A stretch of 20,448 nucleotides of DNA from Bordetella parapertussis (GTDB lineage: Bacteria; Pseudomonadota; Gammaproteobacteria; Burkholderiales; Burkholderiaceae_B): assembly GCA_945897365.1 (NCBI GenBank), contig CAMDFD010000033.1:1-20448 (forward strand), in the 5' to 3' direction. The translations under genes and the position numbers were made by a program. The notes beneath the pieces are model-generated. The model ran no database searches. It saw only the letters and a list, made by a program, of their open reading frames with translations, and had not been told where the DNA came from. The first letter of the stretch is position 1. Every line of letters starts with the position of its first letter. This document shows positions 8,199 through 16,084 of the stretch, piece by piece.

Positions 8199-8622
8199 GA
8201 AAGTTAATCATGCAGTTTCTTTATCCAAATGGGGCAACGCCCCTAGACCCTGATGAGGCTGCAGGTTTATTACCTTCGCACATATCATTACAGGCTGATT
8301 TGAACGATTGGGAGAAAACAAATATCAGTCAGGGCGAGGAGTGGGCCTCTCGTCAAAAAAAGAGAGATTTGTTGCAAGAGGGGTTCGTTCGCGACCTTCA
8401 TCGAAAGATGTATTAGTCTGGATCCATCCTTTTCCCAATGGAAACGGCCGGCATGCGCGGATGATGGCAGATCACTTGATCGTGCGACGGGGACGACCAA
8501 GGATGTCATGGGGATCTTCGTCACTTGATACCATCAGTTCTACGCGGGCAAGGTATTTAGAGGCTCTTCGGTCGGCAGATCAATTTGATTACAAGTATTT
8601 AATCGAATTTGCGAGAAGTTAG
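8192..8622 (+). pseudogene. Broken mobile mystery protein B (Fic-domain) gene
   Basis: The 5' part (8192-8416) encodes NGATPLDPDEAAGLLPSHI...EEWASRQKKRDLLQEGFVRDLHRKMY, the N-terminus of 'mobile mystery protein B' (TIGR02613), and then hits a TAG. From about 8413 another frame encodes LVWIHPFPNGNGRHARMMADHLIV...RARYLEALRSADQFDYKYLIEFARS, the family C-terminus with an intact Fic motif HPFPNGNGR starting at 8425. In intact members roughly 50 residues separate the two blocks (MF.K.W.WAG and following), so the middle has been deleted, with a frame change at about 8407-8416. Fic proteins transfer AMP or related groups to target proteins; the product here cannot fold as a normal Fic protein. The toxin side of the pair is therefore dead while the HTH gene survives. 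Confidence 0.85.
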
Positions 8623-8649
8623 CTAAGCCGATGTTAAGAGCCCTAAAAG

Positions 8650-8678
8650 TGGTTGTTAACTAAGGCTCGCTCTATACT
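8650..8678 (+). promoter_or_regulatory. Possible sigma-70 promoter of the SDR gene
   Basis: TATACT (8673-8678) is a good -10 hexamer with TGGTTG 17 bases upstream as a poor -35. Predicted start is about 30 bases before the ATG at 8714. The gap 8623-8713 holds no gene. Confidence 0.3.
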
Positions 8679-8713
8679 TGTCGGGATTCGTTCAAATATT
8701 CTCAGGAAAAAAA

Positions 8714-9436
8714 ATGACCCAACCCTTGGCCATTATTTTTGGCGGTTCACGCGGTATTGGTGCAGCTTGTGTCGAGGCACTCGCGCGCGATGGTTTTCGT
8801 GTGGCGTTTACATATGTGACCAAGCCATCTGAGGCGCAGGCATTAGAAAAAGCCGCTTTGATTAAAGCTTATGCAGCAGATGTGCGAGACCCTGCTGCAG
8901 TCAAGCAAGTATTTGCCAACGCAGAGAAAGACTTTGGGACACGTCCCCAAGTGGTGGTGGCCAATGCGGGGATCAACAAACCCTATTTACCCATCGGGCA
9001 GTTCAGCCATGACAATTTCCGCGAACTGATGGACGTCAATGTGTTTGGTGCGTTTAACGTGCTGACCGAGGCGGCGCGTGAAGTGTTGGACGGCGGTTCA
9101 ATTATTGGAATTACCACCTCGATGGTGCGCAATGCAGTGCCAGGTGGGGGTGCCTATACGGCGACTAAAGCGGCAGTCGAGGGACTGTTGCGCTCCATGG
9201 CCAAGGAGTTGGCGGTGCGTGGTGTGCGCGTTAACGCCGTAGCACCCGGTGCAGTCGATACCGATTTGTTTCATTCGGGCAAAACCGACGAGGCCAAGCA
9301 GCGCGCGGCCGCAGCAAGTCCGTTTAATCGGATTGGTTTACCGCACGAAGTTGGTGATGTCGTGGCCTATCTCGCCTCTAGTCGCGCCTCATGGATTCAT
9401 GGTCAGATTATTCAGCCGAATGGTGGCTTGATCTAG
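8714..9436 (+). CDS. Short-chain dehydrogenase/reductase (FabG-like SDR)
   Basis: A 240-residue classical SDR. Cofactor motif GGSRGIG (10-16), NAG (84-86), N109, and the catalytic set S136, Y148, K152 (YTATK) are intact; PGAVDTDL follows. An Arg right after the first glycines (GSRG) and the lack of an acidic residue at the end of beta-2 (TYVTKP) suggest NADP(H) rather than NAD; this is inference. The ATG at 8714 has AGGA 7 bases upstream; an upstream TTG start would precede the -10 region and is rejected. The gene stands alone between the Fic remnant and the convergent TRAP operon, so substrate cannot be inferred from context; a 3-oxoacyl or sugar/steroid-type ketone reductase are equally possible. 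Confidence 0.88.
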   Translation: MTQPLAIIFGGSRGIGAACVEALARDGFRVAFTYVTKPSEAQALEKAALIKAYAADVRDPAAVKQVFANAEKDFGTRPQVVVANAGINKPYLPIGQFSHDNFRELMDVNVFGAFNVLTEAAREVLDGGSIIGITTSMVRNAVPGGGAYTATKAAVEGLLRSMAKELAVRGVRVNAVAPGAVDTDLFHSGKTDEAKQRAAAASPFNRIGLPHEVGDVVAYLASSRASWIHGQIIQPNGGLI

Positions 9437-9452
9437 CGCACATTCTAAAGAA

Positions 9453-9474
9453 GCCAAACTCGTTAAAGTTTGGC
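9453..9474. terminator. Bidirectional terminator between SDR and TRAP operon
   Basis: GCCAAACT pairs with AGTTTGGC around CGTTAA. T-rich sequence follows on the + strand (ATCTTTACTTTT) and, less strongly, on the - strand (TTCTTTAG). It separates the convergent SDR gene and the end of the eight-gene operon. Confidence 0.65.
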
Positions 9475-9487
9475 ATCTTTACTTTTG

Positions 9488-10780
9488 CTACATTTTCCCG
9501 GGCAACCATGTCACGATTTGAGGAAACACCATCAATAAGAGTGTGAACAGAATAATGATGACGGCATAAGGCAGTGCCCCCCACATGACATCGCTGATCG
9601 TGCCTGAGTCTGAACGAATCCCATGCACAACAAATAAATTCATCCCTACTGGGGGTGTGATGAGTCCAAGCTCGCACATGAGGATAATAAATATTCCAAA
9701 CCAGATGGGATCAATCCCTAACGCAATCGCAATGGGATACGTCACAGGAATTGTGGCAACCATCATGGACAACACATCCATGAACATACCTAAAAGTAAA
9801 TAAAACAAAATTAAACCAAGAATCAGTCCAGTAGATGACAGGCCGAGGCTGGTGACCCACTTTGTCATGATTTCGGCGACACCGGTCAGACTGATGGTGA
9901 GATTTAAGATAAAGGCTGCAGCGATGATCAACAGGATCATGCCGGAGACACGGGCGGTAGAAATAAAGCAGCCACGTAAAAGAGGCCAGCTTAAACGACC
10001 TGACTTTACGACAAAGAAGAGCACGGTCGTGACACCTAGGGCGGCGCTTTCAGTAGCAGTCGCAATACCAAAATATAAACTACCCATTACGACACCAAAG
10101 ACGATCAGTGGCGCAATGAGATGCTGAGAAACGATGAGCTTATCTTTAAAACTGACTTTTTCTTCACGTAGCGTGTTGCCGCTGAGGATGCTCGTGATTG
10201 CGATGTAAAGCATGAAAGACGCCGTCAATAACAGCCCAGGAATAATACCTGCCACAAAGAGTTTACCGATGGAGTTGTTAGTCAACGAGCCATAGATGAT
10301 CATGTTGACACTAGGTGGAATCAAAATGCCGAGTGTGCCACCTGCTGCAATCGTCCCCAGTGATGGACGAATCGGATAGCCACGTTTCATCAACGAGGGG
10401 AGCGCGACCGTAGAGATCGTTGCAGCAGTCGCGACCGATGAGCCGGATGTTGCTGCAAACAAGGCACAGCTTCCAATGTTGGTATGCAACAGACCACCGG
10501 GCAAGCGACCAAACCATGCCGAGAGTGCGAGATACATACGATCAGCGATGCCAGAGCGCAAGAGCAACTCACCGAGCAACACAAAAAGAGGAATGGAGGT
10601 CAATAAGTTTTCATTCTGGACGCCCCAAAGAACAGGGGCGATCGAATTCATAAAAGGCATGCCGTACACGGCAATACCACCGACAATGCCGACAAGTGCC
10701 ATTGAAACTGCAATGGGAATGCCGGCAATCATCATGAAAACCATAACGAAAAACGCGAGAATGATAAGTGTGGGATTCAT
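9488..10780 (-). CDS. TRAP transporter large permease (DctM), system 1
   Basis: A 430-residue, multi-spanning inner-membrane protein that carries substrate in sodium-coupled TRAP import. Family signatures: FVLLGELLLRSGIADR (67-81), GGTLGILIPPSVNMIIYG (147-164), and GLITPPVGMNLFV (372-384), in two repeated halves. Length is normal. Its ATG overlaps the stop of the DctQ gene by 4 bp (ATGA), so the two membrane subunits are translationally coupled. It is the last gene of the leftward operon and is followed by a bidirectional terminator. Substrate is set by the binding protein at 11379-12443. Confidence 0.93.
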   Translation of the reverse strand: MNPTLIILAFFVMVFMMIAGIPIAVSMALVGIVGGIAVYGMPFMNSIAPVLWGVQNENLLTSIPLFVLLGELLLRSGIADRMYLALSAWFGRLPGGLLHTNIGSCALFAATSGSSVATAATISTVALPSLMKRGYPIRPSLGTIAAGGTLGILIPPSVNMIIYGSLTNNSIGKLFVAGIIPGLLLTASFMLYIAITSILSGNTLREEKVSFKDKLIVSQHLIAPLIVFGVVMGSLYFGIATATESAALGVTTVLFFVVKSGRLSWPLLRGCFISTARVSGMILLIIAAAFILNLTISLTGVAEIMTKWVTSLGLSSTGLILGLILFYLLLGMFMDVLSMMVATIPVTYPIAIALGIDPIWFGIFIILMCELGLITPPVGMNLFVVHGIRSDSGTISDVMWGALPYAVIIILFTLLLMVFPQIVTWLPGKM

Positions 10781-11367
10781 GCTTTTTTCACAATCTCGTC
10801 AAGGTTTGAACGTTGCGCTAAATCATCGAGCTCTTCTTTGAGCTCTTCTTTTGCGCTTTTTGGTTGAAACTCAAGAATCAGTTCTTGCTGTTTACCTGTA
10901 AACAACAGATAGGTTGCCCATGCCGCAAAGCAAGATGACACGATTGCGAAAATAACTAAACCGGCATACCAAAGTGATTGGGGATAAATAAGTGGCGTGG
11001 CCCAAGGCGTTTGTGCCGTACTGCCATAGGTCACGGAGTCAAGCAAAACTTGTATGGTGACCCAACATAAAAATACAGCTAACGCTGCCAAACTAAAGGC
11101 AGAAAGCCAGTTCATCAAGGCTTTCAACCAGTCTGGATAATGTTGATGCAACACATCCACGCGGATGTGATTGCGTCCAAACACGGCTAGACTAAAAGAA
11201 ATGGTTGACCCGATGGCCAACGCATAGCCTCCTAGTTCATCTACGCCCTGTAGAGAAACATTAAATAACTTTCGTGCAATTGTCTCGACTGTGACAAGCG
11301 CAACGAGCGTCATAAAGATGGTTCCGAACAAAATGCCCAGAATATTTTCAAACCGTGCTTTCATCAT
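10777..11367 (-). CDS. TRAP transporter small permease (DctQ), system 1
   Basis: A 196-residue four-helix membrane protein: segments near 10-30, 46-63, 84-107 and 131-156. The ELGGYALAIG and GRNHIRVDVL blocks are typical of DctQ. It has a longer than usual, highly charged cytoplasmic tail (about residues 158-196, rich in Glu/Lys, e.g. KSAKEELKEELDDLA), predicted helical. Two ATG codons stand in tandem at the start (11367 and 11364), with AAGG upstream; either could be used. It lies 11 bp after the DctP gene and overlaps DctM by 4 bp. Confidence 0.88.
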   Translation of the reverse strand: MMKARFENILGILFGTIFMTLVALVTVETIARKLFNVSLQGVDELGGYALAIGSTISFSLAVFGRNHIRVDVLHQHYPDWLKALMNWLSAFSLAALAVFLCWVTIQVLLDSVTYGSTAQTPWATPLIYPQSLWYAGLVIFAIVSSCFAAWATYLLFTGKQQELILEFQPKSAKEELKEELDDLAQRSNLDEIVKKA

Positions 11368-11378
11368 GATGCCTTAAC

Positions 11379-12443
11379 TTATTTCACACCGACAATCGGT
11401 CCAACTGTTTTTTTCCAATCAGCAGAGCAGGTTGGATTGGTTTTGTCGCATACTGGTGCCCAAGCAGGAAAGGACACTTTATCGATGGCAGTCGAGACAA
11501 GCTTCAAATCGGCATCGGAGACTGGCACAGTTTTGACTTTGAATTTCTTGCCAGTAGTGCAGGGATCTGAGCCTTCGTTACAACGCAAAGCGTCATCGGA
11601 TAGTTCTTTGGAGTACTTCCAGATGTCATTGGTCAGCTCGGTAAAGGCTGCTTGAAGTTTGACTTGCTGGTCAGGTTTCATGCGGTTCCAGGTCTTGAGT
11701 GAAATCGCATAGCCGTTCATGCTCATCTGAAAGCCAAGTGGCAACTGATGTGTCACGATCTCTGTCCATGCGGCTGAGTTGGCCGAGCTCGGTCCGGTCA
11801 CTGCGCAGTCCACAACGCCAAGCGACAAGGCCTGGTGCACTTCGCTAAACGCCATTGGAACCGGAGTCGCGCCGACTAATTCTAAAAACTTGGCCATGCT
11901 CTGATCAGCGACGCGGATTTTCATGCCTTTTACATCAGACAATTGCGTAATGGGCTTTTTGCAGAAAATCATTTGCGGGCCAAAGGGCCAGTGACCCAGC
12001 AATTTGATGCCAAATTGTTTTTGCAGACGGGCATCCAAAGTGGGTAACCAAGCCTCGACTACTTTACGACTCTTTTCATAGTCAGGACTGCCGCCCACCA
12101 AGTCCATACCAATCAGTGCGGGCTCATCACGTGAGTTTTGTGAAAAACGCAGTGACACCATATCAAACAAACCGGCTTTCATGATGCGCAGTTGTTCAGT
12201 GTCCTTGATGCCAAGTGTGTCGAGGGGTTTGTATTCAACAGTAATTGGCAGACCTGTTTTAGCTGCAAGTTGTTCAAAGAAAGGTTGTTCACGATTTTTT
12301 TGAATATTGCCAGTTGCTAAAGGCTGACCGATCACTTTAAGCGTGATGTTTTGCGCCTGGACGACAGGTGCGGATAGCATCAGGGCACCAAGTGCCAACG
12401 GTGCAAGGTATGGGGTGAGATAGCGCTTAATTAAAGACATCAT
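11379..12443 (-). CDS. TRAP transporter substrate-binding protein (DctP), system 1
   Basis: A 354-residue periplasmic binding protein with a Sec signal peptide (LTPYLAPLALGALMLSAPVVQAQ, cleavage expected near 30-31). Family elements include MKIRVADQSM (174-183, with the Arg that usually holds a carboxylate at R177) and the GATPVPMAFSEVHQAL block (191-206). Unusually, the C-terminal part has two CX6C pairs (C288/C295 and C332/C339), likely periplasmic disulphides, beside C161 and C213. GGAG lies 3 bases before the first ATG and 6 before a second ATG at 12440, so the true start may be one codon later. It follows the DctM gene of system 2 after only 27 bp. Confidence 0.9.
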   Translation of the reverse strand: MMSLIKRYLTPYLAPLALGALMLSAPVVQAQNITLKVIGQPLATGNIQKNREQPFFEQLAAKTGLPITVEYKPLDTLGIKDTEQLRIMKAGLFDMVSLRFSQNSRDEPALIGMDLVGGSPDYEKSRKVVEAWLPTLDARLQKQFGIKLLGHWPFGPQMIFCKKPITQLSDVKGMKIRVADQSMAKFLELVGATPVPMAFSEVHQALSLGVVDCAVTGPSSANSAAWTEIVTHQLPLGFQMSMNGYAISLKTWNRMKPDQQVKLQAAFTELTNDIWKYSKELSDDALRCNEGSDPCTTGKKFKVKTVPVSDADLKLVSTAIDKVSFPAWAPVCDKTNPTCSADWKKTVGPIVGVK

Positions 12444-12470
12444 GAGCTCCGGAGATAAAAGAAATCATTG

Positions 12471-13751
12471 TCAGTAACCCATGGATCGAGGTAGGGTTGT
12501 GACAATGGCGGGGAAAAACATACAAAGAAATAGGACTGTGTACATCAACGCGACAAAGGGCCAGATATTGGCAACGAGTTCACGCATACGGATACCCGTG
12601 ACACCACAGACCACGAACAGCACGACACCTACTGGAGGCGTCAACATACCGATCACGAGATTTAGAACAAACAAGAATCCGAAGTGAAGAGGATCAATGC
12701 CATATTGAAGTGCGATTGGGTGCAGCAATGGCACTAGCATAATGTAAGCGGAGTTGGACTCCAGGAACATGCCAACCACAAACAGCAGTAGGGCGACAAG
12801 AATCAGATAAACAAGCGGATCCTTTGTGAGTGCAAACAGCAGCGCTGAAAGTTTTTGAGGCATCAAATCCACAGTCATTAGATACGTAATGACAGAGGCA
12901 AACGCGATGAGGGCACCCACAACTGCTGTTGTGATGGCGGCTCTTACTAAAATGCGCGGTAAGTCTGAAATTTTGAGGGTGCGCGTGATAAAGAAGCCAA
13001 GAATCAACGCATAGATCACTGAAATAGCCGATCCCTCGGTTGCAGTAAAGGCCCCTCCGATGATGCCGCCAATAATAATGATAGGCATCAGCAACACGAT
13101 TGCAGAGCGGCGTAGTTCTATGAAGAGTCTTTTGAACTGAAACGGTTCGCCAGTGGTTTCCCAGCCGCGTTTTTTGGCAATCCAAGAACACAGCAGCATG
13201 AATCCGATCGTAATTAGAATGCCTGGCACGACTCCTGCCATGAACATGCCACCGACCGAAACAGACGGTCCTGCCATAAAGGCATACACAATCATGGCGG
13301 CCGACGGTGGAATGATGGGGCCGAGGTTGGCGGCTGCCGCGACAATAGCCGTTGCAAAGCCTTTGTCATAGATTTTAGAAAGCGAGGGCACCAAAATCGC
13401 GGACAACGCACTGGCATCTGATACTGCGGTGCCTGATACCGTTGCCAGACCTGCACCCGACAACATGGTGACATGGGCTAAACCACCACGAACACGTCCC
13501 ACTAAAGCGTTGGCAAAAGAAATGAGACGCTCAATGATCCCTGCTTTGATCATCAACTCGCCCGATAGCATAAAAAATGGAATCGCCATCAAGGGGAAAG
13601 AGTTGACTGAGTACATCATCCGCTGAGGAATGATGGAAATATCGATCCCTGAAAGCCAGATCGCGACGATTGCGCTCAAGCCCATTGCAAAAGCGATGGG
13701 AAGGCCCATTAAAGCGATGAGCATAAAGCCGACAACCACTAAGGTACTCAT
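12471..13751 (-). CDS. TRAP transporter large permease (DctM), system 2
   Basis: A 426-residue multi-spanning permease. Signatures: PFFMLSGELMIKAGI (58-72), the SGTAVSDASALSAI loop (106-119), ANLGPIIPPSAAMIVYAF (141-158) and a C-terminal GMLTPPVGVVLFVV. The loop with SGTAVSDA is typical of the DctM subgroup found with YiaM-like small subunits. It clearly differs from the DctM of system 1, so the pair is not a recent duplication. Its ATG overlaps the upstream DctQ stop by 4 bp. Confidence 0.93.
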   Translation of the reverse strand: MSTLVVVGFMLIALMGLPIAFAMGLSAIVAIWLSGIDISIIPQRMMYSVNSFPLMAIPFFMLSGELMIKAGIIERLISFANALVGRVRGGLAHVTMLSGAGLATVSGTAVSDASALSAILVPSLSKIYDKGFATAIVAAAANLGPIIPPSAAMIVYAFMAGPSVSVGGMFMAGVVPGILITIGFMLLCSWIAKKRGWETTGEPFQFKRLFIELRRSAIVLLMPIIIIGGIIGGAFTATEGSAISVIYALILGFFITRTLKISDLPRILVRAAITTAVVGALIAFASVITYLMTVDLMPQKLSALLFALTKDPLVYLILVALLLFVVGMFLESNSAYIMLVPLLHPIALQYGIDPLHFGFLFVLNLVIGMLTPPVGVVLFVVCGVTGIRMRELVANIWPFVALMYTVLFLCMFFPAIVTTLPRSMGY

Positions 13752-14272
13752 TCTGCGTCACCTGCTTGTTTGTGCATTTCACCAGTGACGGTGATGCGTG
13801 CCATATGCAAACCCGTACATAGCATCCCTAGGCCAACGGCGACAAAAAAATAGGCCACGCTGATATCAATCGTTGCCATTTGCTCATCCCATTGGTCTTT
13901 ACACAACTCAATACAGGACCAGGCGATTGCAAAAGAAAGGGCGGCACATAAGGCTGCGGAGACTCTCTGAATGAGGCGCTGATGCTCGGGTGAAAACTTA
14001 TCGACAAAAAGATTAATCCCGATATGCGCGCCTTGTGAGGCCGCTAGTGGGATGGCGAGAAACACGACCCATACAAAGGCGAGTCGGCCGGACTCTTCGG
14101 CCCAGTCAATCGACACGTTAAAGCCATAGCGCATGACCACTTGTGCGGAGACAATGCCGACCATAAAGATAAAAATCAGGACAACTGCCCAAATCAAAAT
14201 CAAATCTAAACCTCGAAAACACTTACCCAACGGGGTTGTCGTGTCGTAGGTGGCTGGGATTGAATTCATCAT
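13748..14272 (-). CDS. TRAP transporter small permease (DctQ), system 2
   Basis: A 174-residue protein with four membrane segments (near 24-46, 64-80, 104-121 and 139-158). The VVMRYGFNVSIDWAEESGRLAFVWVVFLAIPLA region and GAHIGINLFVDKF are classical DctQ features. Start is one of two tandem ATGs at 14272/14269; no strong ribosome site. Lies 24 bp after DctP and overlaps DctM by 4 bp. Confidence 0.9.
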   Translation of the reverse strand: MMNSIPATYDTTTPLGKCFRGLDLILIWAVVLIFIFMVGIVSAQVVMRYGFNVSIDWAEESGRLAFVWVVFLAIPLAASQGAHIGINLFVDKFSPEHQRLIQRVSAALCAALSFAIAWSCIELCKDQWDEQMATIDISVAYFFVAVGLGMLCTGLHMARITVTGEMHKQAGDAE

Positions 14273-14296
14273 TGGGCAGTCCAGAGCTTAGGGGGA

Positions 14297-15298
14297 TTAC
14301 TTTGAGGTTTCGGCAATCACTTGATTGACCAAGTCTGCGCCTGCACGTTTCTTGACGCTTTCAATGACCGGAGCAGTCATTTTGCGCATTTGTTCAAACG
14401 CCTCAGGCTGAATTTCCGTATAGGTCATTTTTGCTTTGAGATTATTCAAGGACTTGAGATCGTTTTCTGCGGCCAGACTGCGCTGATAGGCAACTGTCTT
14501 GGTCATGGCTTCGCGCACGGCCTTTTGATTAGCAGGACTCATCTTGTCAAACACGCGCTTGCTGGCAACGACGACGATAAAGTCAAAGAAATGTGCGGAG
14601 TTCGATAGATGTTTCTGCACCTCGGCGTAGCGATTGGCATCAATGACGGTGTAAGGATTTTCCTGACCATCGACCACTTTTTGCTCGAGTGCAGAATAGA
14701 GTTCTTTGACGTCCATCGCGATAGGGTTTGCACCCAAGGCACGGAAGGAGGCTAGGTGCGTCTCGTTAGGCTGCATGCGGATTTTCATGCCCTTGAGATC
14801 GTCGACCGTTTTGATCGGACCTTTACTGTTTGTGATGTTGCGCATCCCAAGCTCCATCCAGCCGAGCACAACAAAACCTTTGTCCAGCAATTTTTGATCA
14901 ATGGCCTTGCCAACGGGGCCATCAATGACACGGTAGGCGGCTTCGCGATTTTTAAAGACAAACGGCAAGCTCACCGCTTCGATTTCAGGCGCGATGCGGG
15001 ACATGAAAGAAGCACCTACCCAAGTCATGCCGAGTGTGCCCGCGCGCACGCCATCGACGTTTTCCTTAGCACCACCCAGTTGCATCGCGGGAAATACATC
15101 CACTTGCAGTTTGTTGTCCGTCAGGCGAGCAAGCTCGGCTTTGAATACTTTATCTACAGCAACGCTGCTGGGGTGCGAGGTAGCAAAGTTGCCCGCGATT
15201 TGCAGTTTTTCTTGTGCGCTCGCCTGGAGGCATGTTGCCGCTAACAGGAGTGTTCCGATTGCAGTACTCAGTAAGGTTTTAGTTGTACTTGGCTTCAT
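14297..15298 (-). CDS. TRAP transporter substrate-binding protein (DctP), system 2
   Basis: A 333-residue periplasmic binding protein with a Sec signal (TLLSTAIGTLLLAATCLQASAQ, cleavage near 28-29). It shows the standard DctP features: GMRNITNSKGPIKTVDDLKGMKIRMQ (151-175) with ligand-binding arginines R153 and R174, and VDGQENPY (209-216) with the conserved Asn. These point to a carboxylate-bearing ligand. A good ribosome site (AAAGGA) precedes the ATG. It stands directly after the racemase gene (21 bp), suggesting that this is the transporter dedicated to the substrate of the hydantoinase. Confidence 0.92.
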   Translation of the reverse strand: MKPSTTKTLLSTAIGTLLLAATCLQASAQEKLQIAGNFATSHPSSVAVDKVFKAELARLTDNKLQVDVFPAMQLGGAKENVDGVRAGTLGMTWVGASFMSRIAPEIEAVSLPFVFKNREAAYRVIDGPVGKAIDQKLLDKGFVVLGWMELGMRNITNSKGPIKTVDDLKGMKIRMQPNETHLASFRALGANPIAMDVKELYSALEQKVVDGQENPYTVIDANRYAEVQKHLSNSAHFFDFIVVVASKRVFDKMSPANQKAVREAMTKTVAYQRSLAAENDLKSLNNLKAKMTYTEIQPEAFEQMRKMTAPVIESVKKRAGADLVNQVIAETSK

Positions 15299-15319
15299 GA
15301 TGTGTCCTTTTGAGAAGGG

Positions 15320-16075
15320 TTAAATGCGTTGATGACCATTCGCGAGCAACGTCGCGATTGATTGGGGGAGTCCTGCATTGGGTTTAAGCGGTGGTGGCGC
15401 AAAGCTCCCCGCTCGTGTCTGACCGGCATTGAGGCGAACTAAAGACTCTACCTGTCTGACGGCGCTCGAGACGCCATCCACAACAGGGACTGGGAGTTGG
15501 CCGGCCAAGCTGCGGGCGAGTCCCGCCAACGGTGCACCCGCCAAAATAATCACATCCGCACCGTCCTCGCTGACACAGAGATTGGCGGCAGCCAGCAGAC
15601 TAGCGGCTTTGTCTTGTTGAACGGAACCGATATTCGGGAGGGGTTCTTCGAGGCTGCGTATACTGACCAAGCGCTCGCTCAAGCCATAGGCGTCGACGGT
15701 CTCGGCATACCAAGCCTTGATGCGCTTTGAAATCGCGACGATGGAGATTTTGTTGCCGAGCAGGCAGGCGCTCGCCAGTGCCGCTTGCGTTAAGCCCACG
15801 ACCGGGCAGGGCAGCACTTCCTTGAGACCTTGCAAGCCGGGATCTCCAAAGGCGGCGACAACAACGGCATCGTATTGGCCTGCGTGATCACCGGCCAATT
15901 GCGCGGCTGCGTAGGCACCGATCATGGCTTCGAAGCGGGTCTCGATGTAGGCGACTCCAAAGGCAGCGGTGACAGTTTGAATCTGGGTGTCAGGGCTGGC
16001 CGTGCGCTTGGCCTCGGTATCAATAAGGTCTGAGACGCTCTGAGAAATATTCGGATTGATGAGTAGGATTCGCAT
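15320..16075 (-). CDS. Hydantoin/Asp-Glu racemase family protein lacking both catalytic cysteines
   Basis: A 251-residue protein of the Asp/Glu/hydantoin racemase family (PF01177). The LLINPNIS opening and FGDPGL block are diagnostic. Characterised hydantoin racemases use two cysteines as acid/base (Cys76 and Cys181 in the Sinorhizobium enzyme). The equivalent positions here read AAFGDPG (Ala75) and LAGAPLAG (Gly180), so both are missing. The other cysteines (C90, C104, C167) lie elsewhere. It may be a non-racemising lyase/hydrolase of the fold or a racemase with another mechanism. AGGAG (sharing the TAG stop of the hydantoinase gene) precedes the ATG by 7 bases, so it is coupled to the hydantoinase. 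Confidence 0.85.
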   Translation of the reverse strand: MRILLINPNISQSVSDLIDTEAKRTASPDTQIQTVTAAFGVAYIETRFEAMIGAYAAAQLAGDHAGQYDAVVVAAFGDPGLQGLKEVLPCPVVGLTQAALASACLLGNKISIVAISKRIKAWYAETVDAYGLSERLVSIRSLEEPLPNIGSVQQDKAASLLAAANLCVSEDGADVIILAGAPLAGLARSLAGQLPVPVVDGVSSAVRQVESLVRLNAGQTRAGSFAPPPLKPNAGLPQSIATLLANGHQRI

Positions 16076-16084
16076 CTTCTGCTC

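Noticed and set aside
8192..8416. A short intact gene of 74 codons
   Set aside because: It is the N-terminus of mobile mystery protein B, and the family C-terminus continues in another frame directly after its stop.
9128..9144. Sigma-54-like sequence on the - strand inside the SDR gene
   Set aside because: Spacing is one base short (TGGCAC-N4-TTGC) and the site lies within a coding region.
12694..13191. Open frame of 165 codons on the - strand
   Set aside because: It is a shifted frame inside the DctM gene of system 2, rich in His/Cys as expected of a shadow frame, with no start signal.
13224..13240. TGGCACGACTCCTGC on the + strand within DctM of system 2
   Set aside because: The -12 element reads CTGC rather than TTGC, it is inside a gene and points against the operon.
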